Source: Perca fluviatilis (taxonomy: Eukaryota > Chordata > Actinopteri > Perciformes > Percidae). Taken from it: a DNA stretch of 64,000 nt. Position numbers and translations under genes: made by a program. The number at the start of each line of letters is the position of its first letter. Positions within the stretch are counted from its first letter, which is position 1. The stretch spans positions 806,001-870,000 of the forward strand of contig NC_053133.1 in NCBI RefSeq assembly GCF_010015445.1. The letters are read 5' to 3'. Below are positions 43,290-53,240 of this stretch, piece after piece. The notes below the pieces were generated by a model. That model saw nothing but the letters and a program-made list of their open reading frames with translations. It was not told the DNA's origin and did no database searches.

Positions 43290-44654
43290 GCAAGACCGTT
43301 TTAGCCACGGAGGCAACATCAGCCCTTTACTGGCCATGAACGTGTTTCTTGTGATGGTTTTCAGCTTCACCATCACAATAGCAAAACGTTTTTTTGTCAT
43401 CCATCTATCAAACCAGTGTGGATCACATTTCAAAGCAGTAATAGCAGTGTCAAAAGCGTACTGGTCCTTGTGACAGAGGCAGGAGGAGGGACCTTGCTAC
43501 TTCTTCACTAAGCATATAAAACCCACCACCCACCCTTTCACTGTGTTTACTTTTACTCTGCATAGAACTACACATGCAGCATGACAAATATTGACATTCC
43601 CCATGTCCTTGATGTATAAGCGCACAGTAATTGTATTTATGAGTGAGGGAGTGCAATGCATTATTTCATATGAGCTATGGCTTTTTGTCTGAGACTGATT
43701 ATTACAAATGACCATGTTAACACTAATCATGTGAACGTATCATTTATAAGCACAGCTTATAAATAGCAAAGATTACATTCATATTCAAACTGAACTGATG
43801 TTCCTCTGTAATATGTATTGCTAAAATACGATTTGCTTGCAGTGTATTTAATAAGGTAGGGCCTAAATATATGCATATACTGAAGCTGTAACATATTCAT
43901 GTCGGCACTTCAATATTTAAAAAGCCTAAGCATATTCAGTATATTAAATCATAGAGTAGAGAAGATTTTAAACTTAGCGTGTGTGTGTGCTTCACAACCT
44001 TATGCAAACAGCTACAGTATAGCAGCCTCAGCATCTGAAACTATATTCTTTTTCTCCTCCTGTGTGATTAATAGAAAAAAAATCCATATCTTCATCTTAT
44101 CTATCTTCAAATTATATAGCCATCTTTTTAATGTTTTACATTAAATGTCACTATAACAGTGATAATGGGTTGAAAATTAAAGGAGCGTACTGTAGCCCAC
44201 TGGTATTTTACTTCTAGTACCTCTCAAGTGCACTTTAAGTTGAAGTGAGACATGACCAAATTATTGCCAATTCAGGTAATTGCTTGATTAGAATTTTAAT
44301 CTTTCGGATTTCCAACGTGAGGTTGAACAGATTAATTAGGAATTAGTTTGAGTTATGGACTTGTTTTTAAAGGCTAAATAAGACTTTTCCTCTATATGAC
44401 ATTGATAATGAAACAGGACAAAGCATCTTTTCCTGTTATAAGGCCTCTCGAATTTTCGTTCTAGCTGTACATCAATAGTACGCTATAGCAGGATGCTGCT
44501 ACTGAGTTGCAAAGTAGGGGTAGTGAGGATGTATTTCAAGCAGTGTTCTGGAAGGAAAAAATCCTGTTTTATTAGAAAACAATATTTGGAGCACTTCCAA
44601 GGCTTGGCCATGCATGTCTTTGATAACAACTCAGGGGTTCAAGCTTGTGGAGAT
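43290..44654. other. No gene seen
   Basis: Unannotated; frames below 82 codons without features. Confidence 0.4.
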
Positions 44655-45299
44655 AAAGCTTACAAGTTTTTTGTCAACCTGGATCCTATTTTCCTATGTT
44701 TTTGTGTCTAAGTGACTGGTGGGAACAACAATCTTTGACATTGGTCCAGTATTAAGAGAGATCTCTGCAGTTGGCAGCGGAGAAACAAGCTACAATGTAA
44801 GTTAATAGGACAATTGTTCAGCTTGTATTTACACTGTAAAAACTCCAACTTAATATTGTTGACATGAAAAAGTATTTTAAGTGTTTAAGAATTGAAAATG
44901 TAAATTATTAATATTTGACAAAAAAATGTAAGTCGCTCCAGCAAAAGTTCAAATTTGTATGATTCAACCCCATTTAGTAAGTCATTACAAAATACATAAT
45001 TCAGTTGGGATGCACAACTTATATTTAAATGTCCACAACAAGTGGAGAAAGTTCTGATAACTCATATGTCTTTGTTGTGAAATGCGGGAAAGCCAACTTT
45101 CCGAGTTGAAGATAGTCACTTGAAGTCATCAGATCCCCGCACTGGCTGTTGCAGCGGAGCTGCATGAAACCTGGAGCCCACACTGCAATTGGTCCGCACA
45201 GGCAAGTTTGAACTTTTTTTTCACTTAAAATATAAATTGTGTAATTGTATAATTGTGTGATACATTAGTGGATAAGGTAGGCAGTGTTACTTTATTGAC

Positions 45300-45720
45300 A
45301 ACAGTTTGGCCCAAAGCTAACGTTAGCCGCTAGCTTCTGCTTAGCTAGCAGCAAGGTTACCGTTAGCTAAGACTAACGTTAGCTGATAAATGCGGTACTT
45401 TTCTAAGCAGGTATCTAACTTGGCTAAGGTTACCGTTTAAACTTCGAAAAGCTTTTCAGACCGGTAGCGTTAGCTAAGTTAAAATACTTGTGTGATTCTA
45501 GCTACTATTTCGTAATTGCGGGAACGCGTGCCTAGCTAGTAACGTTATACATTTCTAACAGGGTCGGCTTTCGGTTGCTTAAACCTAAACAACCTAGCTA
45601 GCTCGCTAGTACCAACAGTTAAGCTATTAGTTGGGTTCAATTCAAGTCAGTGTTGTGAATAGTGTTTTAAAGTAACTTTAGTACTAACGTGAGTTAGCGT
45701 TAGTATAAGTATAATGTCTA
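45300..45720. repeat. Cluster of TAACGTTAGC / GCTAGC motifs
   Basis: The block has TAACGTTAGC (or its variants) at about 45318, 45375 and 45690 with many GCTAGC/TAGCTA words between. Such clusters are frequent in fish 5' flanks and repeats. Here they precede the exons at 46.6 kb, so a promoter role for the element is possible but not shown. Confidence 0.35.
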
Positions 45721-45845
45721 AATAATAGGTAAGAAGAATAGATTGCGCTAGATAAATCATGCTGCCTCAAGACAGACTTCCACCTGCATCTCTCTGTCTT
45801 CTGATTCTGGAGAGAAGCAAGGAGGTTTTATAAGACAGATGGCAA

Positions 45846-46400
45846 AGTTAGGACGGTTACACACTGCCTGCGTGGCGTGAGCGTGGCGTTTCTGTTGCGT
45901 GTCAGCTGCGTGGATTTTTCTGTCTTTACACACCAGAAATGCTGCTGCTAGCCTTGTCTGTACACATGTACTGTATGTTTCTCATTGATAAAATGAAATA
46001 CTGTGTTAAACATAAATATCTACAGATCTGATTACAGAAAAGACAACGTCGGCAGTATTGACGGCAAAATAGGCTCCAGAATATTTCCTTCTGTATTGAC
46101 AGGTGCAATATTAGAAAATCTCGAGGCTTTCAAACATCAACAGGTCATTTATTAATATGTATTCGTGTCTGAACGACATATAAACATATTTTTATATTCT
46201 ATTTTGCCTGGAAATGCTTCCAACACGCTTGCGTGTCGCTGAAAAATAGTCGTTGGTTCTATTTCTAGCATGCATGCGTTTTTCGGTGTGGCTCGAGCCG
46301 CGCCTGAGACGTGCGTGTGGAGGTGTGTAAGCTCTAACCTGGTAACATGGGAGCCCAAATAAAAACGGAGACGCCACGCAGCTGACACACTCGCCAGCCT
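45846..46400. mobile_element. Inverted-repeat MITE with GCGTGG-rich arms
   Basis: Perfect 15-bp inverted repeat GTGTCAGCTGCGTGG (45899-45913) / CCACGCAGCTGACAC (46374-46388), extended by imperfect GCGTGGCGTTT / AAAAACGGAGACG. Minus-strand frames of 60-78 codons inside it are not considered real. Confidence 0.6.
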
Positions 46401-46605
46401 TCGAGATTGAGCGGGGTCTAATAATGAATGTTATTGCGCTTGACTGACGCGGGGCTCAACTCCTAAAATATACGTGTATGTGTATGGATCAACTGATCTG
46501 TTGCACCACAATTAATCAATGTTTTAAACTGATTAAGAACCTGATTAAGAATTGTTTCTCCTATGTTTTGCTTATTACCAATATATTGTAACCTTTGTCT
46601 TTCAG

Positions 46606-48760
46606 ATTGAGTTGAATGCAATGCAAATCCTGCAAATTCACCAACCTCAAAGAAGCTGTTCTCCTGAAGCACTAGGCCTACTGTCTGTATCACAGAGGCA
46701 GGCAGAGTTCTATCGGATCACCAACAAGAACCTACTAGACAACTTTAGAGCAGCCATTAATCTGGACACTCCAGGACTGCTTAGACTCTATCGGGCTAGG
46801 AGGCCAGCTATTCCGTCTGAGATGGATCAACTCCTTAAGGGACTGGATGAAGAGGTGATTAATTTAGTAATCTCAGTATTTTGGAAAATGTTGACAGTTG
46901 TATTGCAAGAAATCATGGGATTTTTTTACTGCAAGATATATAAAGCTAAAATAATAAATACAAAGTTTCCAATTTAAGGTGTTTATCATAGTATCAAACA
47001 TTAGAATTAACCCAATATACACTACCTAACGCATAAAAGAAAAGTAGCGACTAGGTGCTGAACAAAGTGGCACATGTAGCAGCTAAAAAGCATTATATAT
47101 TGTAAGTTTTGAGTTACCCTTAGATTTGCATTCTACTAAAATTTGCTCTCGATGTAGAAGAAAACAGCGGTTTACCAATACTTACCAATACAGTTAATTG
47201 TGTGATTCAGTTTTAGTCCTCTGCCTTAGTAAATAAAAAAAGGCAGCTGTCACAGAAGTTGCTCAATTGTTAACTGGCCAGTCCCTTTGCGTATAGCTTT
47301 GGCTTTTCTGCTTGTTACTTAGATTTTGTTTTAATGTTTTTCCTCCATCTTTTTGTGTTTCAGACCAATGACATCACAGCACACACAGGCTGCAGCCTTG
47401 AAGGGCCTTCCTTTGTATATCTGTGAAAGTCACGAGAAGCTGTACAGGAGTTGTCTGGTGAGTGGTTATTAGCAACTCCTGTTTATGTTGTACTTGACTA
47501 GGATTGTTACCGAACAGTTAACACTGCCCATTTTTCCATTCCAGTTTATCTATCCACTGTTGTCCTTGCCCATTTTTATCTAAATGCATGAAGTGTCTCA
47601 AATAGATGTACTTTGCTGTTAATATTCTTTATTCAAGCTGCAATATTGAGAAATTTGGTTTGGTGCTCTTTAGTGCCATCTAAAAGCCCCAAAATTGCAA
47701 CTGCAGTGAAACGTATAGTTGTGAAACGGATAAGAAACTCAGTCAGAAATCTGTCATCAAATCCATGTTTACTCATTAATTAATCTAGATACCTAATTTT
47801 GGAAACTTAAATTCATATATAGCCGATATATAATAAAGCTTCTAATATAACGTATTCATACTAAACTTATGCTCTTTTGAAGGTATTAACGCAGCTCTCT
47901 CCTGTCAGATACACGGCACAGGGAGGTCTTATTTTCTGTCAATTCTAAAGGGACCGTTTTATTAGTTATTATAATTTGGTGATTAACAACCAAGTCTCTT
48001 CCTATTCCATGAATTGTATGACAATTTTTTCTCGTTGTCTCTGCAATTTAAGATTTACATTAGCGTCTTTGTACTGTCTTCTTTTTCTTTGCCCTCTTTG
48101 TTTGTTTATTTCCGGTACCGGCAGCCGCCTGATAGGTCATCAGCATGACCAATTGCTGAACCCAGATTGTCTTTGTCAGAAAGCTGAACGTTTAGTAAGC
48201 AGCAAACGATCCTGTGAGGCAGATAGCCGCAGTAGTGCCGTTTTTTTTAATTCTCTTACAATATATAATTAAACTGTACATTTTCATTTTCAAATCTCAG
48301 TTGTTTTTTTAACAATTTGAATATATATTCAAATTTAGAATATTCTTTGACAGCCCTACTAGATACACGCTTATAATCAGGGGAAGAAGTAAAAGTACTA
48401 ATACAACATGTACAAATACTCTAAAGATTGTAAAATGTCTGTCAGTTTGATTTACTAATCATATATTTGTCTTTCCTGTCTGACATCACAAGGATACTGA
48501 CCCAGAAGAGGAGCAGACAAAGCCTCATTGTGGGGATACTTACTATGGAGGATGATCAAAGTACGGCTCCGGCAAGTTGCAAATGTAGCTGTGGTTCTAG
48601 AAGAAGACATCGTCTTACAAGACCTCCCTGACCTGCTAACGGCCTTTGTTTTGCTCTTTGGGCTGATATGCCTCAAACATTTAGTTTCCCAAGGAACTGA
48701 GGTACACCTTCGAAACATTTCAGAAGTTGTTAACTAATCTAACCTTGCTGTCCTTACTAA
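46606..48760 (+). pseudogene. Degraded multi-exon gene of a teleost multicopy family (SAMD3-like C-terminus)
   Basis: Exon a, 46606-46853: after a good acceptor (TTTGTCTTTCAG) it reads LLSVSQRQAEFYRITNKNLL, DNFRAAINLDTPGLLRLYRA and LLKGLDEE, then GT. Exon b, about 47365-47458: TTTCAG, TNDITAHT, then a 1-base shift to AALKGLPLYICESHEKLYRS, then GTGAGT. Exon c, about 48491-48760: SLIVGILTMEDDQSTAPASC, a shift in an A run, VAVVLEEDIVLQDLPDLLTA and FVLLFGLI, another shift, FPKELRYTFETFQKLL. This order matches the C-terminal part of a very numerous uncharacterised fish protein often labelled SAMD3-like (recalled, not searched). Upstream exons were not found; at least three frameshifts make it a pseudogene. 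Confidence 0.65.
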
Positions 48761-48818
48761 GTATATAAGTAAAAAAATTAGAATATGTTATCTGACATCC
48801 ACAACTACTACTGTTCAG

Positions 48819-49358
48819 TAGGGGTGCACGATTCAGAAAATGTCACAATTCAATATCGATTTTCATAGGGCTGTGTTCGATTGAAGAAATTCTTAGTCAA
48901 CTAACACTCATTCAACTGTATCGACTAATAGATTAGTTGATTTAATCGACAGATCTGTAAATCTGAGTTTCTCTGCAAAGAGTCATGCAAAAGGATGCAT
49001 ATATTGAATAAGATAATGCCTCCTTTGCATATTTAAACACATTTCAGAAAACGTGTAATACAACAAATAACTGCCTTAATGAAAGTTATTAAAGTAGATT
49101 TCACGGTGATATCTATTAGGTAAAATGTCAACCCTTAATTCGTGTGTTTACCAGAGATGTGCTCGTACGTTTCTTGGAAATAAGTCATTCAGCATGAAAA
49201 AAGCATCAAACATGACTAATCGACTAAAGAAATCTAAGTTGACTAAGACCAAAACGACCGATTAGTCGACTAAGAGGGAGCAGCCCTAGATTTTCGATTT
49301 AAAAAACGGTAGAGCTTGAATCGCGATTCAAATGTGAATCAATTTTTTTGCACACCTA
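48819..49358. mobile_element. hAT-like MITE (outer), hosting another
   Basis: Ends TAGGGGTGCACGATTCAG and TTTTTGCACACCTA with internal ATTCAATATCGATTTTC. Flanks CTGTTCAG (48811-48818) and CTGTCCAG (49359-49366) are an 8-bp duplication with one mismatch. Without the inner insertion it would be about 110 bp. Confidence 0.8.
48866..49288. mobile_element. hAT-like MITE (inner)
   Basis: Ends TAGGGCTG and CAGCCCTA; inner arms have GTCAACTAACACTCATTC, GACTAATAGATTAGTTGA and GACCGATTAGTCGACTAAG. Flanks GATTTTCA (48858-48865) and GATTTTCG (49289-49296) are an 8-bp duplication with one mismatch. It inserted into the outer MITE. Confidence 0.82.
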
Positions 49359-49429
49359 CTGTCCAGGCAACACTGTTTATTAAAGGAATAGTTTAGCATT
49401 TTTTTAAGTGGGGTTCTTTGAGGTACCTA

Positions 49430-51059
49430 CAGTGCCTTGCGAAAGTATTCGGCCCCCTTGAACTTTTCGACCTTTTGCCACATTTCAGGCCTCAAACATA
49501 AAGATATAAAACTGTAATTTTTTGTGAAGAATCAACAACAAGTGGGACACAATCATGAAGTGGAACAAAATTTATTGGATATTTCAAACCTTTTAAACAA
49601 ATAAAAAACTGAAATATTGGGCGTGCAAAATTATTCAGCCCCCTTAAGTTAATACTTTGTAGCGCCACCTTTTGCTGCGATTACAGCTGTAAGTCGCTTG
49701 GGGTATGTCTCTATCAGTTTTGCACATCGAGAGACTGACATTTTTGCCCATTCCTCCTTGCAAAACAGCTCGAGCTCAGTGAGGTTGGATGGAGAGCGTT
49801 TGTGAACAGCAGTTTTCAGTTCTTTCCACAGATTCTCGATTGGATTCAGGCCTGGACTTTGACTTGGCCATTCCAACACCTGGATATGTTTATTTGTGAA
49901 CCATTCCATTGTAGATTTTGCTTTATGTTTTGGATCATTGTCTTGTTGGAAGACAAATCTCCGTCCCAGTCTCAGGTCTTTTGCAGACTCCATCAGGTTT
50001 TCTTCCAGAATGGTCCTGTATTTGGCTCCATCCATCTTCCCATCAATTTTAACCATCTTCCCTGTCCCTGCTGAAGAAAAGCAGGCCCAAACCATGATGC
50101 TGCCACCACCATGTTTGACAGTGGGGATGGTGTGTTCAGGGTGATGAGCTGTGTTGCTTTTAACGCCAAACATAACGTTTTGCATTGTTGCCAAACAGTT
50201 CGATTTTGGTTTCATCTGACCAGAGCAACTTCTTCCACATGTTTGGTGTGTCTCCCAGGTGGCTTTTGGCAAACTTTAAACGACACTTTTATGGATATCT
50301 TTAAGAAATGGCTTTCTTCTTGCCACTCTTCCATAAAGGCCAGATTTGTGCAGTATACGACTGATTGTTGTCCTATGGACAGAGTCTCCCGCCTCAGCTG
50401 TAGATCTCTGCAGTTCATCCAGAGTGATCATGGGCCTCTTGGCTGCATCTCTGATCAGTCTTCTCATTGTATGAGCTGAAAGTTTAGAGGGACGGCCGGG
50501 TCTTCGTAGATTTGTAGTGGTCTGATACTCCTTCCATTTCAATATTATCGCTTGCACAGTGCTCCTTGGGATGTTTAAAGCTTGGGAAATCTTTTTGTAT
50601 CCAAATCCGGCTTTAAACTTCTCCACAACAGTATCTCGGACCTGCCTGGTGTGTTCCTTGTTCTTCATGATGCTCTCTGCGCTTTAAACGGACCTCTGAG
50701 ACTATCACAGAGCAGGTGCATTTATACGGAGACTTGATTACACACAGCTGGATTCTATTTATCATCATTAGTCATTTAGGTCAACATTGGATCATTCAGA
50801 GATCCTCACTGAACTTCTGGAGAGAGTTTGCTGCACTGAAAGTAAAGGGGCTGAATAATTTTGCACATCCACTTTTTCAGTTTTTTATTTGTTAAATATG
50901 TTTGAAATAGCCAATGAATTTCGTTCCACTTCATAATTGGGACCCACTTGTTGTTGATTCTTCACAAAAAATTACAGTTTTATATCTTTATGTTTGAGGC
51001 CTGAAATGTGGCAAAAGGTCGAAACGTTCAAGGGGGCCGAATACTTTCGCAAGGCACTG
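49430..51059 (-). mobile_element. Tc1/mariner element, full length (1630 bp)
   Basis: Ends CAGTGCCTTGCGAAAGTATT and AATACTTTCGCAAGGCACTG are perfect over at least 20 bases, with TA at 49428-49429 and 51060-51061. The inverted repeats extend over about 200 bp (AACAACAAGTGGGACAC and complement, ACATAAAGATATAAAACTG and complement). The transposase is on the minus strand. The excellent end identity suggests a fairly recent insertion. Confidence 0.96.
49649..50668 (-). pseudogene. Tc1 transposase with two compensating frameshifts
   Basis: N-terminal part from ATG at 50668: MKNKEHTRQVRDTVVEKFKA, GYKKISQALNIPRSTVQAII (first HTH), RRPGRPSKLSAHTMRRLIRD (GRPR-like motif) and ISRILHKSGLYGRVARRKPF to DIHK. 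A missing A near 50280 shifts the frame; an extra T near 50161 restores it at KSNTAHHPEHTIPTVKHGGG. Downstream are VFQQDNDPKHKAK (second Asp) and SPGLNPIENLWKELK (Glu; the usual SPDLNP is SPG here), ending AKGGATKY. The first catalytic Asp lies in the roughly 115-bp out-of-frame stretch, so the product would be inactive. Confidence 0.95.
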
Positions 51060-51061
51060 TA

Positions 51062-51475
51062 TGCATAGTTATGGAGATGGCGATGAGTGCAGTCACTATA
51101 AGGAGATGGTGGAGATGTCACTGTAGCAGAAGTCATCCTTGTACTGTGGGGGTGAGTAGAAAAAATGCCTTTTTACCACATAGGAAATGCTTACCTAAAA
51201 TAATAAATAAATGTCTGTTCAAATGTACACAAAATGTTGTCTCTGCTTTAGTTTGCCGCCAGACAGACATTTATTTTTGCACTTTTTTTTGTAGTGTAGT
51301 TTGGGCCATGTATTTCTGCACCAACTCCCCTGCTCTGATTTGCGTGTTGAGTGATTGCGCTGCACTCCACCAGCATGAGTTGGCATAGTAATACAGGGCT
51401 AAGGGACATCTCCCCCAAACTCCTTATAGTGAATGCACTAATCACCATCTCCATAAGGGAAAAGACTAACTATGC
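51062..51475. mobile_element. Inverted-repeat MITE flanking the Tc1
   Basis: ATGGAGATGGCGATGAGTGC plus AGTCACTATAAGGAG (51071-51105) is inverted at 51420-51454 with 4 mismatches. The Tc1 sits at the TA just to its left, and the sequence before the Tc1 (TTAAAGGAATAGTTTAGC at about 49381) may be its other outer part, so the Tc1 probably inserted into this MITE. Family unknown. Confidence 0.55.
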
Positions 51476-51944
51476 AAAGGTAGCTCATACAACCGCACTT
51501 CAAATATGCTGAGCTATGCTTTTAACTGTATAACTGTTTAACTTACTAACAAACATTGCTCTATCTGTACACTTTTTAAGTTTTTGTCTCCTTTTCTACC
51601 CATTTCTTATATTCAGTTGTTCTTTAAGTAACCTGCACTTTATTAGTTATATATAATACTATACCGTTATTTACTTGTGTAAGGATTTCATTGTGTGAAA
51701 TTGTTGATACACCGACAGTATTTTAATACATATAGCATTTGCTGCAACATTTTACAAGTTAGAAAAGTACAACTGTTTGGCCTGATTGGGTCAGTTACGG
51801 GTCTCCGCTGCTCTCAGTTGCTTGTATGAAGCATTTGATACATGTTAAACATGTTGAATAAAAAAAAGCTTTGAATCAAGACATTGTATATGATTATTTG
51901 TATGTGCAAATTATTTGTATAAGTGGGTATTATGGTTATATTGA

Positions 51945-52230
51945 AATTGCCCTAACTTGGGTTTTAAAGTTGTTACAAAGCACAATCATGAGTTACTGAA
52001 ACTTGGAAGTTGAGTTGAGATAAGAAAGGTTTTAGAGTCATCACAATCTATTGTTATGAGTCACTGCGACTTTGAGTTTAGTTAAGATAAGTAAGGTTTT
52101 GAAGTTTTCCCAATTCTGAATTATAAGCTACGGCAATTTTGAGTTAGGTTGAGATAAGTAAGGATTTAAAGTTCCCTTAATTCATTGTTGTGAGTTACCG
52201 CAACTTGGAGTTAAGTTACGCAAATTTAAA
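51945..52230. repeat. 67-bp subterminal tandem repeat
   Basis: The anchor AGATAAG recurs at 52018, 52085 and 52152 (period 67) within units that read TTGAGTT, AGATAAGTAAGGTTTT, then AAGTT and TGAGTTACTG/TGAGTTACCG. About four degenerate units lie 125-410 bp from the right end of the 7.5-kb element. Subterminal repeats often bind transposase; that role is inferred. Confidence 0.75.
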
Positions 52231-52864
52231 ATTGACAGTTGGACCAACTCAAAAGCAAAACTTAAAAAGTTAAGTTTTTTTCCCCAACTTAAAATTTTGC
52301 TGAAGTTTGTTGCCTTAAAATTGTAAGTTGTGTCAACTTTTTATTTTTTACGGTGTACCTTTACAAAATTGCTTGTTTTCCCACTGACAGGCTCAGATTA
52401 ATATTCTAAGTGTCTGACAACATTATGGAAAGGATTTCTAAGGAGGTCGACCTTAGAAATAAGATCCTTTTTTTTAAACAAAACCATCTGCGAAATTGCG
52501 TTCCCTAAACCCACCAGACTCCATGTAAATTGTAGAAATTTTAGCATCGTAAAATACACTTCATTCAAAGTCGACAGAAACAAAATAAAACTATAAAAAG
52601 CCGTTTTGGGTCGTCTTTCCACTGTTCCAACCATCACAACAAGTTTTGATTGAAATAATAAATAAACACATAGTTTACTGATTTACATGTGAAATTATGT
52701 TGGCTCTTTACACGCTAAAAGTATTGCTTTTTTAAATGGAGTCTGGTGGGTTTAGCGCTAGCAACTTTAGAGCTGTCTCTGGTTAAACAGAAAGGTCTCA
52801 AAGACTGTGTAGCTTGTTTCACCGCTGCCGACTGCAGCGCTCTTGCTTAATATTGGACCAATGT

Positions 52865-53163
52865 CAGTCTTGTATTAAGTACTTGAAAGCCAGAAAAGGA
52901 CTTTGGTAGAAGTTAAAGTCACCTTTTAGAATATTACTTGAGTAAAAGTCTTAAGTAACGTAAATATCAGATACTTTAAGTATCAAAAGTAATTTTCTGA
53001 TATTAGATGTAGTAGAGTAAAAGTATACAATTTATTCAGGAAATGTAGTGGAGTAAAAGTAAAACTTTCCAGAAATATAAATAACAAAGTAAATTACAGA
53101 TACTTGAAAATCCTACTTAAGTACAGTAACAAAGTATTTGTACTTTGTTACATTACAACACTG
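52865..53163. mobile_element. hAT-like MITE, AGTAAAAGTA type, 299 bp
   Basis: Ends CAGTCTTGTATTAAGT and TTACATTACAACACTG form an imperfect inverted repeat. The exact 8-bp duplication ACCAATGT lies at 52857-52864 and 53164-53171. The body is AGTAAAAG-rich. It interrupts the right arm of the fold-back repeat, whose sequence resumes after the duplication. Confidence 0.88.
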
Positions 53164-53240
53164 ACCAATGTCAAAGATTGTTATTCCCAAAAATCATAAG
53201 AAAATAGGGTCCAGGTTTGGGAAAAAATGGTAGTTAAGAG

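Larger units (their letters stand above)
44832..52355. mobile_element. Large TA-flanked element with CACTG/CGGTG ends and degraded gene
   Basis: The left end CACTGTAAAAACTCCAACTT and right end TTTATTTTTTACGGTG are inverted over the terminal 11 bases (CACTGTAAAAA versus CACCGTAAAAA) and similar in AAGTTG-rich composition further in. TA is present at 44830-44831 and 52356-52357. Inside are a GCTAACG-rich segment, a MITE, three gene-like exons, nested hAT MITEs, a Tc1 and a right subterminal 67-bp tandem repeat. CACTG ends recall CACTA/EnSpm, but a 2-bp duplication and weak TIRs leave the superfamily open. The uninterrupted length would be roughly 4.5-5 kb. Confidence 0.5.
44655..53240. mobile_element. 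Fold-back repeat apparently opened by a 7.5-kb insertion
   Basis: Left arm about 44675-44800: AACCTGGATCCTATTTTCCT, then TCTTTGACATTGGTCCAGTA and GCAGTTGGCAGCGGAGAAAC. The complementary arm in reverse order is at 52790-53220 (GTTTCACCGCTGCCGACTGC, ATTGGACCAATGTCA, CAAAGATTGTTATTCCC, AAAATAGGGTCCAGG), itself interrupted by a 299-bp hAT MITE. The arms are in the order expected for one inverted-repeat element, with the 44832-52355 element in its interior. The outer termini are not resolved. Confidence 0.55.

Noticed and set aside
46152..46388. 61-78 codon minus frames near the 7.5-kb element's gene
   Set aside because: They lie within an inverted-repeat MITE (45846-46400) and show no domain.
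49802..50479. Plus-strand frames of 82-122 codons
   Set aside because: Shadows of the minus-strand Tc1 transposase.
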